From the NCBI GenBank assembly GCA_049840875.1, contig JASGJE010000020.1:124001-188000 (forward strand): a stretch of DNA of 64,000 nt, in the 5' to 3' direction. Both the position numbers and the translations under genes were made by a program. Below the pieces are notes generated by a model. That model was not told where the DNA came from. It saw nothing but the letters and a program-made list of their open reading frames with translations, and searched no databases. This document shows positions 45,684-53,637 of this stretch, one piece after another. Numbering within the stretch: position 1 is the stretch's first letter; each line of letters begins with the position of its first letter. Source of the DNA: JAFDYH01 sp049840875. Its GTDB lineage: Bacteria > Bacteroidota > Bacteroidia > Chitinophagales > Chitinophagaceae.

Positions 45684-46407
45684 AAAAGAATAGAAAATTA
45701 TTATTGTTGAATTAGTCAGATATGGACTATAATCTTTTTATCCATAGTTCAACAGAAGCAAATTTAATGATAGCCTGGATATGATCGCCGGAAGAATTGT
45801 ATGTGCCAGATCGCTTTACTTTCAGATACTACATGAGGCAATCGGCTCTTTGGCTATTTAAAATTTCGGGCAAATGTATAGTCGGCTATCTGTGTAATAT
45901 AATCGTAGCGATTATAAAACAATGAAGCCGATACGGCGCAATTCAAAACGACTGCAGGTAAACAACCTGGATTGATAGTTATCTGCAATGACTAAATGAC
46001 TATTCGTTATTTGGTTTTAGTAAGAGATTTGGCTAAGCCCTTTTTAAATATTCATATTACCTCGGCATTAATGCCAGGGCAATATGTGGAAACATCATTG
46101 GCTTTAGCCAAATATAAAATCAGAATGTTGCTTGATCTTTTTCAAAACCAAATAGCGAATAGCCACTCAATCTGTTTTATTGAATGAAGGCGAAAGAATA
46201 TGCTTCCATTTTTTTAATTAAAATGGCGTGATCATCATTGAATGTTTTCAGATTTATAATTGTAAACACTTATGCTAATCAAGTGAAAGATTTAGTATCT
46301 GAAATTTTGCATTCGTTATCCACGTCTGTTCATTTTTGTAAGCAACGAGTTATTAAATGATTTTATAATATTGTTTATTACATCCATGTCATCCAACAAA
46401 ATCCATT
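45684..46407. other. 724-bp intergenic region
   Basis: The region lies between the sugar dehydrogenase and the LamG/T9SS gene. Its main content is an inverted-repeat element at 46000-46162, described separately. A 63-codon frame at 45996-46187 overlaps that element and is not convincing. I see no tRNA or other RNA gene in the remainder. Confidence 0.6.
46000..46162. repeat. 163-bp MITE/REP-like inverted-repeat element
   Basis: The terminal arms ctattcgttatttggtttta (46000-46019) and caaaaccaaatagcgaatag (46143-46162) are inverted repeats with 18 of 20 matches. Inside are a second pair (atttggctaagcc at 46027-46039 and ggctttagccaaat at 46100-46113) and a central perfect palindrome ggcattaatgcc (46064-46075). 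No transposase is inside. A cluster of REP/BIME-like palindromes or a non-autonomous element fits best. Confidence 0.65.
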
Positions 46408-48369
46408 ATGAGAAAGATCCTTTTCGTGTTAAGCTTCATGATTAACCTGGCACATGCACAATCGAATTACGCGGTTAATTATGATGGAGTCAATGATTAC
46501 GTTTCTCTTCCCTCAAGTGTAGCGGTAAGTCAATTGAATACATTTACAGTGGAAGCATGGGTGTACTGGAATGGCAGTGGTAACGGATGTATTTATTCTG
46601 AAACGATACAGGGCAATAATAATCCAATGTTCAGTATCATTCCTCGCAGCGGAGATGGAGGTGGTATTGAACTTACATTCAGAGATAATTCCTTCACGGG
46701 ACTTTTACTTCAACCAGCAACGGCAACGATCACGACAAATACATGGATCCATGTTGCTGTTGTTCGTACTTCAGCAACCAATATGAAGATTTATATAAAC
46801 GGAATTTTGAAAGATAATGCCACATTTACCGCTCCGGCTGCATGGACGCCTGATAAAGTGAATGTCGGCCTTCGCTGGCGTGCAGCCCAAACTGATCCGT
46901 TTGGTGGTAAAATAGATGAGTTGCGCATTTGGAATACTGCCCGCACACAGGCAGAGATCAAGGCCAACATGTATAATAAAAGCCTGAGTAACTCAACATC
47001 GGGATTGGTTGCGTATTACCGGTTTAATGAAGGCATCAACACTACTGCCGTAAACAGTTGCACTAATACGACTGGCATTGATGGTACCTTGACCAACGGG
47101 CCAACCTGGTCTGCCAGCCCCATTCAGTTTTCTGCAAACAGTGTTGCGCTTGATGGTACTGATGACTATGCACTTGTACCATGGTCAGCATCGCAGGATT
47201 TGAGCAATACGCTGACAATAGAAGCGTGGGTATACCCAACGAATAACAACTGGGATAATATACTGATGAAAGGAAATTACGGTTATGGGTTTGCGTTGAG
47301 TGGATTTGGAGGAGTTGGAGCCTGTGGTAGTTCAGGCAGCCTTGTGTACTGGGATCAATCACAATGCGGATCAACAATCCGCTCTTCATTAACTTATTCA
47401 TTAAATACATGGCAGCATGTAGCAGTAACTGTAGAAGACATCGGCACCCAGTTACAAATTTATTTTTACCTGAACGGTGTACAGGACGGTCCTTATTTCA
47501 GCGGCGCAACGGCGATAAGTAACGGCGGCGCAAATAGTTTAATCTATATAGGTGCTCAGGGTTTGGGTCTGGGTAATTTTTTCTCAGGTAGTTTGGATGA
47601 AGTGCGGGTATGGAATGTGGTACGTACGCAAAGCCAGGTGCAGGCCACAATGAATGGCGAACTGGATCCCACAAGCCAAACAAATCTGGTAGCATATTAT
47701 ACGTTTAACCAGGGTATTTCATCAGGAAGTAATCCGGGACTTATAACAATCGTTGATCAGAGCGGAGATAATAATGCAACACTTACAAATTTTGCATTGA
47801 CTGGAAGTACTTCAAATTATTCGGGTCAATTCAGTGGATTAACGATTCTGCCATTACAATGGATTTCATTCACTGCGCAGCAACAAGGAAGTAATGTATT
47901 GCTGCAATGGAGCACCGCATATGAAAGTAATACGAGGGATTTTAAAATAGAACATAGTGCAGATGGTTCGACGTGGACAGATATAGCCTCTCTTCCCGCA
48001 GCGGGAATAAATTCTTCGACAAGGAAATATAGCTATTTAGATGAAAGCCCCGCAGCAGGAGTAAATTATTACAGGATATCGCAAAGGGATATTAATGATC
48101 AAATCAACTATTCTGTTACCAGGTCAATAACGTTGACCATGCAGCTACATATTCTCGAAGTAACAGGCAACCCGGTACAGCACGGATCAATTCGGTTAAA
48201 ACTAAACTCAACGGCAGCAACACTCGTTAATTTGTATTCCAATGATGGAAAACTGCTATTGCGACAGCAGTTTACACCTGGCATGCATACCATTGATGTT
48301 CGTGGCTATGCAAAAGGAATTTATCTTCTTCAGGCAGGAACAGAGACCAAACGAATTTTGTTGCAATAG
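46408..48369 (+). CDS. Secreted protein with two LamG domains and a T9SS tail
   Basis: A 653-residue exported protein (signal ILFVLSFMINLAHAQ). Two concanavalin-like LamG/pentraxin modules are visible: residues about 20-205 (VNYDGVNDYVSLPSS, FTVEAWVYWNG, GKIDELRIWNTARTQ) and about 240-440 (VALDGTDDYALVPWS, LTIEAWVYPTNNNW, GSLDEVRVWNVVRTQ). A short fibronectin-like module follows (about 490-570). The last 80 residues (LEVTGNPVQHGSIRLKL ... PGMHTIDVRGYAKGIYLLQ) are a T9SS type A sorting domain. It should be displayed on the surface or released and probably binds glycans. Specificity is unknown. Confidence 0.85.
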   Translation: MRKILFVLSFMINLAHAQSNYAVNYDGVNDYVSLPSSVAVSQLNTFTVEAWVYWNGSGNGCIYSETIQGNNNPMFSIIPRSGDGGGIELTFRDNSFTGLLLQPATATITTNTWIHVAVVRTSATNMKIYINGILKDNATFTAPAAWTPDKVNVGLRWRAAQTDPFGGKIDELRIWNTARTQAEIKANMYNKSLSNSTSGLVAYYRFNEGINTTAVNSCTNTTGIDGTLTNGPTWSASPIQFSANSVALDGTDDYALVPWSASQDLSNTLTIEAWVYPTNNNWDNILMKGNYGYGFALSGFGGVGACGSSGSLVYWDQSQCGSTIRSSLTYSLNTWQHVAVTVEDIGTQLQIYFYLNGVQDGPYFSGATAISNGGANSLIYIGAQGLGLGNFFSGSLDEVRVWNVVRTQSQVQATMNGELDPTSQTNLVAYYTFNQGISSGSNPGLITIVDQSGDNNATLTNFALTGSTSNYSGQFSGLTILPLQWISFTAQQQGSNVLLQWSTAYESNTRDFKIEHSADGSTWTDIASLPAAGINSSTRKYSYLDESPAAGVNYYRISQRDINDQINYSVTRSITLTMQLHILEVTGNPVQHGSIRLKLNSTAATLVNLYSNDGKLLLRQQFTPGMHTIDVRGYAKGIYLLQAGTETKRILLQ

Positions 48370-48393
48370 CGTAGATAAAAACTAACCATAAAT

Positions 48394-48432
48394 AAAAGAG
48401 TCTTGTAACTATTTAGATTACAAGACTCTTTT
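48394..48432. terminator. Bidirectional terminator with perfect 15-bp stem
   Basis: aaaagagtcttgtaa (48394-48408) pairs exactly with ttacaagactctttt (48418-48432) across a 9-base loop. A- and T-ends on both sides let it stop transcription from the LamG gene (+) and from the tRNA gene (-), whose 3' end is 11 bases away. Confidence 0.8.
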
Positions 48433-48443
48433 CAGAAATTAAG

Positions 48444-48517
48444 TGATCCGGATTGGATTCAAACCAATGACCCCAAACTTAGAAGGTTTGTGCTCTATTC
48501 AGCTGAGCTACCGGACC
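48444..48517 (-). tRNA. tRNA-Arg (anticodon TCT)
   Basis: A complete 74-base cloverleaf on the minus strand. It has a 7-bp acceptor stem (one G-U pair at 2-71), a 4-bp D stem, anticodon stem CAAAC/GTTTG with loop CTTCTAA (anticodon TCT), a 5-base variable loop and T stem ATTGG/CCAAT. Arginine identity elements A20, C35 and U36 are present and the discriminator is A. CCA is not encoded. It reads AGA/AGG codons. The D-loop has A at position 19 and the T-loop has U at 56, in place of the usual G19-C56 pair. Confidence 0.92.
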
Positions 48518-48534
48518 GGTAAAATTCAGAGGCG

Positions 48535-48542
48535 CAAAGATA
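48535..48542 (-). promoter_or_regulatory. -7 box of the tRNA-Arg promoter
   Basis: TATCTTTG on the minus strand matches TAnnTTTG exactly and ends 18 bases before the tRNA 5' end. No clear -33 TTG is seen. Confidence 0.5.
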
Positions 48543-48600
48543 ACAGATTTAGGCTTTCGGGAAAAACGAAAAATGGTTTGTTTTACAGCTTGTTGATCAA

Positions 48601-49152
48601 TCAGAATGCTATAACGATTCCATTTCTGGTCTTCTCACTCGCTCTTGGAGTAAATGATGGAATTTCCTTTGGTTCTAACTCTCTGCGGAATGGATACGCT
48701 TTTGCAGCTTGCGTAATGCGCTTCAATTTCTCTCCGGTTTTATAAAAATGCGTGAGATAAAGCATATCGATGATGTACTTTCTTGTCAGCCATTTATCGA
48801 GATTAAATTGTTTGGCCTGGTGCAAAATAGTCAGAGCATAACAATTGGCCTGCCATTCATAGGTCTGCAATCGTAATAGCAACGCATCATCCGGGTTGCG
48901 GTATAATTCAGAGCCAAGTGTGCGCAACAATTCATCCACATTCCATTGTATGCTGTGGCCAGCGAGATGCAACAGATTAAATACTTTCTCTTCAGCGGAT
49001 AAATGTGTGCCAATGAAAATTGTTTTCCCATCCAGGTCGCCTTTGAAAAAAGGATCCATATTTTGCGTGTATTGGATCATGAATCCCATTCCCGATACAA
49101 TTGATTCTATTTTTTTCAGAACTTCTGCGAAGTCGATTTTTTTTGTTGCCAT
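48601..49152 (-). CDS. ImmA/IrrE-like protein with altered metal motif
   Basis: A 183-residue protein whose middle resembles ImmA/IrrE (M78) peptidases: a strand GKTIFIGTHLSAEEKVFNLL, then a metal-site helix, then QTYEWQANCYALTIL matching the (E)xxAN helix of the family. The canonical HExxH is replaced by HLAGH, so both histidines are kept but the catalytic glutamate is missing. The protein may be inactive or use another base. No XRE repressor gene, the usual partner, is adjacent. The tRNA-Arg lies downstream in the same orientation. Function unknown. Confidence 0.55.
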   Translation of the reverse strand: MATKKIDFAEVLKKIESIVSGMGFMIQYTQNMDPFFKGDLDGKTIFIGTHLSAEEKVFNLLHLAGHSIQWNVDELLRTLGSELYRNPDDALLLRLQTYEWQANCYALTILHQAKQFNLDKWLTRKYIIDMLYLTHFYKTGEKLKRITQAAKAYPFRRELEPKEIPSFTPRASEKTRNGIVIAF

Positions 49153-49294
49153 GTCGTTTAGTCTTTACAATTCTAACGGTAGCCAAGTAAAAAGTAAAAA
49201 ATCAAAAGTCAAAACCTTATCATCTGCGGCAACTATTTTTCAAGTCACCTACAATGAAGTTGCTTACTACTCACTAATTATTATACGAGCCCTT

Positions 49295-50137
49295 TTACTG
49301 AATGCTTCCTTCTATTACATCTTCGATATACGATACGATTTCAATAAACCGTGAATTCTTTCGGATAGAGCGATCACGGTTTTCAGGAAGATCGGGTTTG
49401 ATATGCTTTATTATTCTGCCCGGATTGGCATCCATAATATAAATGTCGTTTCCAAGCAGTACCGCTTCACGGGGATCATGTGTAACCAGAACAACGGTTG
49501 GGTTAAGATCAGCTACCTCACGTTTCTGAAATATATCCAGTAGAAAGAATTGCATTTTCGCTCTTGTAAATCCATCCAGTGCCCCATAAGGTTCATCAAG
49601 CATCAGCATATTTGGATTAGCGACGAGACATCTTGCTATAGCAACACGTTGTAATTGGCCTCCGGAAAGCTGTGGCATTTTCGCATACTTGTTTTCATGT
49701 CCTTCCAATCCGATTACTTTGATCATCTCCATTGCTTTCTCTTCCGCTTCTTTCTTTGAAACTCCTTTTAATATTAACGGAAGCGCCACGTTTGTTAACA
49801 CAGAAAACCATTCAAGTGACGAATATTGCTGAAAGACCATTGGCAAACTTTGATTCGGTGCGATCGGTTTACCGCCAATTAATACTTCACCTGAAGTTGG
49901 TTTCTGAAGACCAGTCCAGTAACGCAGCAAAGTGGATTTGCCACAGCCGGATTTTCCCATTATAACAATGAACTGGCCAATATTCGGATAGTCTTCTACG
50001 GCAAGACTGAAATTATCAAACACCACAAAATCTTTCATTGTCTTTTCATCAAAATAGGTTTGATGAATTCCTCTTAATTCCAGCACCGCCGGATTATTCC
50101 CAGTCGACTGTTCATTTATTGATTCAATCTTTGCCAT
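49295..50137 (-). CDS. ABC transporter ATPase of the nitrate/taurine (SsuB/TauB) type
   Basis: A 280-residue ABC ATPase, the last gene of a five-gene operon. It has Walker A GKSGCGKSTLLRYWTG, a Q-loop FQQYSSLEW, the signature LSGGQLQRVAIARC, Walker B MLMLDEPYGALDG and the switch histidine in VTHDPREAV. The FQQYSSLEW-SVL region and the overall length resemble SsuB/TauB/NrtD ATPases. It would energise import through the permease with which it is directly contiguous (0-base gap). The C-terminus (IVSYIEDVIEG) is short, with no extra regulatory domain. Confidence 0.92.
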   Translation of the reverse strand: MAKIESINEQSTGNNPAVLELRGIHQTYFDEKTMKDFVVFDNFSLAVEDYPNIGQFIVIMGKSGCGKSTLLRYWTGLQKPTSGEVLIGGKPIAPNQSLPMVFQQYSSLEWFSVLTNVALPLILKGVSKKEAEEKAMEMIKVIGLEGHENKYAKMPQLSGGQLQRVAIARCLVANPNMLMLDEPYGALDGFTRAKMQFFLLDIFQKREVADLNPTVVLVTHDPREAVLLGNDIYIMDANPGRIIKHIKPDLPENRDRSIRKNSRFIEIVSYIEDVIEGSIQ

Positions 50138-50953
50138 TTACTGGTATTTAAATTTGAACAATAACCTGTCAATTAAACGGAACAACGCATCTTGTATAAT
50201 TCCGATAATGACGATAATAAAAATCACAGCATACACTTTACCTACATTGCTTTGCCGCTCACCCAAAAAGATCAAACTACCCAAACCGCCTTGAATGCCG
50301 GCGAGTTCAGCAACGATAATATACGTCCAACTGATGCCGACTAAAATTCTGATATCATCCGACAAACGCGCCATTACTGATCGCCATGTTACATACCGAA
50401 CGGTTTGCCAGAAACTGGCGCCCAATGTCTTCATCATTTGCATGTGCGTTATGTTCACTTCATCGATACGTTGCACGACAACCGGTACTAGATAAACCCA
50501 GATACCGAATGCGAGAAAATTGATTTTAGTTGTGATCGTCAACCCGCTGATCGCAATGAATATTCCCATCAATGCAGTTATCGGTACAAAACGCAATGCA
50601 TTTACCTGCTGACTAAACATCTTGCGAACGACAGGCGATAGTCCTATTGCAAACCCAAACACCAATGCGGCGACGATACATTTCAGATAGCCCAACAGAT
50701 TGATACGTACAGAAAACCAGATATTGTCACCAAGATTGTCGTCTGCTTTCATTTCCAAAAAAGCATTCCATGTTTTCTGTGGTGTTGGCATCACATGGTT
50801 ATTGATCAATCCGAAATTGGTAATGACCCACCAGAGAACGAACAATATGATCCAGCCGGAAAGCGTAAAGAGCGAAAAATATTTTTTAAAAAACCGTTTG
50901 AGTTCAATATCAAATGAACCGCTTCCGGCATTGCTTGCTTGTGCCATAAACAA
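50138..50953 (-). CDS. ABC transporter permease of the nitrate/taurine (SsuC) type
   Basis: A 271-residue inner-membrane permease with about six transmembrane helices: WIILFVLWWVITNFGL, YLKCIVAALVFGFAIGL, FVPITALMGIFIAISGL, FLAFGIWVYLVPVVVQ, IRILVGISWTYIIVAEL and VYAVIFIIVIIGIIQ. MKTLGASFWQTVRYVTW is the EAA-type loop that contacts the ATPase. The family imports nitrate, sulfonates, taurine, thiamine precursors or related anions and small molecules. It sits 26 bases after the substrate-binding gene. The substrate cannot be read. Confidence 0.9.
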   Translation of the reverse strand: MFMAQASNAGSGSFDIELKRFFKKYFSLFTLSGWIILFVLWWVITNFGLINNHVMPTPQKTWNAFLEMKADDNLGDNIWFSVRINLLGYLKCIVAALVFGFAIGLSPVVRKMFSQQVNALRFVPITALMGIFIAISGLTITTKINFLAFGIWVYLVPVVVQRIDEVNITHMQMMKTLGASFWQTVRYVTWRSVMARLSDDIRILVGISWTYIIVAELAGIQGGLGSLIFLGERQSNVGKVYAVIFIIVIIGIIQDALFRLIDRLLFKFKYQ

Positions 50954-50979
50954 CAGTTATGTTTGATGATAAGGTTCCC

Positions 50980-52554
50980 TTATTGTCCCACGCTGCTTGC
51001 GGTTTTATCCCAGATGAACTGGAACTCCGTACGACGGTTCTTTGCGCGGCAGTTTTCATCAGCGTTACTTTCACAACCGGAAACAGGTTTTCTTGATCCA
51101 TTACCAACGACGATAAATTTATTGCCGTCAAACTTGTGCTCATTGATCAGGTAGTTTACAACAGAACTTGCTCTTGCCAACGAGAGTTTGTCATTCGATG
51201 TTGCATTACCAACATTGTCAGTATTACCTTCTACCCGGATATAAGCGCCTGCAAAACCCTGTGCTAATTCTTTAATTTCCCGATCGATCAAAACTTTATC
51301 ATCTTCATCCAGCGCAGCGGAATTCGTTGGAAATTCAAGACTGATTACTTTACTACTCTGGCTTTGCTGTTTTTTTATTTCTTCAGTTGCCGGTTTGAAT
51401 GCTTCTGGTTTTACTGCTACCTGGCCTGATTGATCAGCAAATGTTTTATCGCCCGATAATTCCTGTATCACTGAAGGATCAGAAACATTTCTCCACGGCG
51501 CTGGTGATTTTGCCAAACCAACTTCCGTGTATTTAATGGCCATTCTTCCGTACATTCTGTCACCTGTCATTCCGGTATAGGTACTGTTCAACCCAAAGAA
51601 ATTAATATTATCGCCCAATGTTGAGAAATAAACTTTGTCAGCGGATTTAGCAGCAACATCTTCTGGAAATTTGAATCCTTTCGCAAATAAAGTGTTCGCC
51701 TCTTTTTTTGCAGCGACATCTGTATTCATCTTTGCATTCCCTTCGAGCCATGCCTTTACAAGCTTTACGATCTTTTCGTGTTTATCTTTCAACACAGATT
51801 GCTTTACCAATAAACCATCAGCAATGATCTGGCTGGCAACAGCGCTGCTCACTAATACTTTTGCTCCGGCTTGTGATGCCACACAATCTTCATCATCCGG
51901 CGCCCACACCACTGCAGCATCACATTGATTATTCTTAAATGCATTCGCGGCTTCTACACCATCGGCAACCTGGTATCCATCCACATCGCTCATTTTTAGT
52001 CCTGATGATTCAAGCACATTTAATAACAACGTATGCGAAGCGGTACCAACTGCATAAGCAATCTTTTTCTTTTTCAATCCATCTACATTATCGATGCCTT
52101 TGCGCACAACGATAGCATCAGCGCCATGCGATTGATTGACCTGCATAATCTGAACTACATTATCTGCAATCAATTCACTACCTGATCCCATCTCTACAGA
52201 CAACGCATCAGTAGTACAATAAACAAGATCAAGGTCACCGGCATGCAAGCCAGCTCTTGTATCCTTTACTGCATCCATTTGCTTGATCAATAATTTAACG
52301 CCATAGTTTTTATATAGCTGGCTGTTCTCATTTGGTTCCATACCACCATTCATATACACGAGGCCTTCTACGCCGGTGAAAGTATTGTATGCCACTACGA
52401 GATCAGGTTTGCCGGATTTACTATCGACAGGCAGCTTACCTTCTTTAGATCCCCATTGCTTATAGGCAAAATAGCCACCAATTAATACAACTGCGAGAAT
52501 GATTACATTTCGTATCGCACTTACAGTTTTTTTACCTTTATCTGTCAGTTCCAT
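50980..52554 (-). CDS. Membrane-anchored solute-binding protein fused to an OmpA domain
   Basis: A 524-residue protein. An uncleaved N-terminal helix (NVIILAVVLIGGYFAYKQW, residues about 17-35) anchors it in the inner membrane. Residues about 48-385 form an NMT1/SsuA-like periplasmic binding fold: DLVVAYNTFTGVEGLVYMNGG, AGDLDLVYCTTDAL, ADAIVVRKGI, KIAYAVGTASHTLLLNVL and CDAAVVWAPDDEDCV. A linker rich in Lys/Gln leads to a C-terminal OmpA-like peptidoglycan-binding domain from about 405 (LEFPTNSAALDEDD, GNTDNVGNATSNDKLSLARA, NRRTEFQFIW). The usual Asp and Arg ligands of the stem peptide are in the NTD and NRRTEF motifs. It ties a ligand sensor to the cell wall. It is the third gene of the operon. 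Confidence 0.88.
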   Translation of the reverse strand: MELTDKGKKTVSAIRNVIILAVVLIGGYFAYKQWGSKEGKLPVDSKSGKPDLVVAYNTFTGVEGLVYMNGGMEPNENSQLYKNYGVKLLIKQMDAVKDTRAGLHAGDLDLVYCTTDALSVEMGSGSELIADNVVQIMQVNQSHGADAIVVRKGIDNVDGLKKKKIAYAVGTASHTLLLNVLESSGLKMSDVDGYQVADGVEAANAFKNNQCDAAVVWAPDDEDCVASQAGAKVLVSSAVASQIIADGLLVKQSVLKDKHEKIVKLVKAWLEGNAKMNTDVAAKKEANTLFAKGFKFPEDVAAKSADKVYFSTLGDNINFFGLNSTYTGMTGDRMYGRMAIKYTEVGLAKSPAPWRNVSDPSVIQELSGDKTFADQSGQVAVKPEAFKPATEEIKKQQSQSSKVISLEFPTNSAALDEDDKVLIDREIKELAQGFAGAYIRVEGNTDNVGNATSNDKLSLARASSVVNYLINEHKFDGNKFIVVGNGSRKPVSGCESNADENCRAKNRRTEFQFIWDKTASSVGQ

Positions 52555-52586
52555 TTGTATAGGTTTTTAAAATTTTATTCATTTAA

Positions 52587-53600
52587 TTATTTCAGTAAAT
52601 CTTTATTGGCAGTCAGCCATGATGTGTCTGTGGCAGATGAAGGTTTTGTTGCTTCATCATCTGTTTTCATGAAGGCAAACACATCAACTTTGTTGCTGTA
52701 TTGTTCCAGCAATTTCTGGCCCGCATCATCCATAATACCGTTTTCAGCTTCCATCTTCATCAGCAATGTTTCATGATCATGAATCATTGACATTACTTCG
52801 GATTCATTCTCGGCGATACGATTACGCGTTTCTTCCAATGTTATCGTTTCAAACTCGGATACTCCTAACAATGCTGAAGCGCTATGCGCTGCTTCGCGCC
52901 ATGTATTTGAAGTTTGCAACTGATCCCTTAAACGACCAATTGTATTTGCAACAGATTCAGTACTGCTTTCAAGATTGCTGTACAGGCGATCAAAGAAATT
53001 ATAACTCTTCAGCATTTTCTGTTTATCATCCTGCATCAGTTTCAACAATTTTTCATCTTCCGCAGCTTCACGTCCGAAGTGCGCAATCTGATCTTTCGCT
53101 TTATCTCTTATGTGCTGATCGAGTTTGGGGTCATTTGCCTGTTTTGTAAACTGCCCTGCATAATCCAGGTTCTTTTGCATAGACTCTTTCCGTTCTGCCA
53201 TTTTCGTTGTGTGCAACGCAATAGCAGACATCATTTTCTTGATGCTGACACTGAACTTTGCTAACACTGCACGGCGATTGGCCACTACCACTTCTAATAA
53301 CCCTGGCAAATCTGTCTTGATCAGGAATCTTGTCATTTTCCGGATAGCGCTTTTCCATCTTGCGATTAAAACATTTCGCATAAGGAACAGTGTGCCGACT
53401 ATTCCGATCATGAGAAACAATTTCCCTACTTCGATGCCAAAGTCAATCCAGTTCTTTATCGTTTTAGTAAGATAGGGTAGCAAAAAGTAACCTACCAAAA
53501 GGAATACTGCAACCATCGCTGCTGTAATTCCCATCCGCATTTTACGTTCATCCGGTGTCTCAAGTGTGTACACAGACGAACTTTTCATTACCTCGTTCAT
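52587..53600 (-). CDS. Two-helix membrane protein with a long cytoplasmic coiled coil
   Basis: A 337-residue protein of unrecognised family. Two transmembrane helices lie at about residues 26-45 (ITAAMVAVFLLVGYFLLPYL) and 58-76 (VGKLFLMIGIVGTLFLM). The remaining 260 residues are helical and charged, with coiled-coil heptads from about 105 to 310 (VVANRRAVLAKFSVSIKKMM, FFDRLYSNLESSTESVAN, LEETRNRIAENESEVMSMI). The helical composition recalls PspA-like proteins, but I cannot assign it. It is the second gene of the operon, with 37 and 32 base gaps. It may be the membrane platform of the ABC complex. Confidence 0.75.
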   Translation of the reverse strand: MNEVMKSSSVYTLETPDERKMRMGITAAMVAVFLLVGYFLLPYLTKTIKNWIDFGIEVGKLFLMIGIVGTLFLMRNVLIARWKSAIRKMTRFLIKTDLPGLLEVVVANRRAVLAKFSVSIKKMMSAIALHTTKMAERKESMQKNLDYAGQFTKQANDPKLDQHIRDKAKDQIAHFGREAAEDEKLLKLMQDDKQKMLKSYNFFDRLYSNLESSTESVANTIGRLRDQLQTSNTWREAAHSASALLGVSEFETITLEETRNRIAENESEVMSMIHDHETLLMKMEAENGIMDDAGQKLLEQYSNKVDVFAFMKTDDEATKPSSATDTSWLTANKDLLK

Positions 53601-53637
53601 GATTTTATTTCAGGTTTATTGATTTAAAAAATTCAGG

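Noticed and set aside
45996..46187. 63-codon frame in the 724-bp spacer
   Set aside because: It coincides with the inverted-repeat element, has no domain and starts within its left arm. The repeat structure explains the open frame better.
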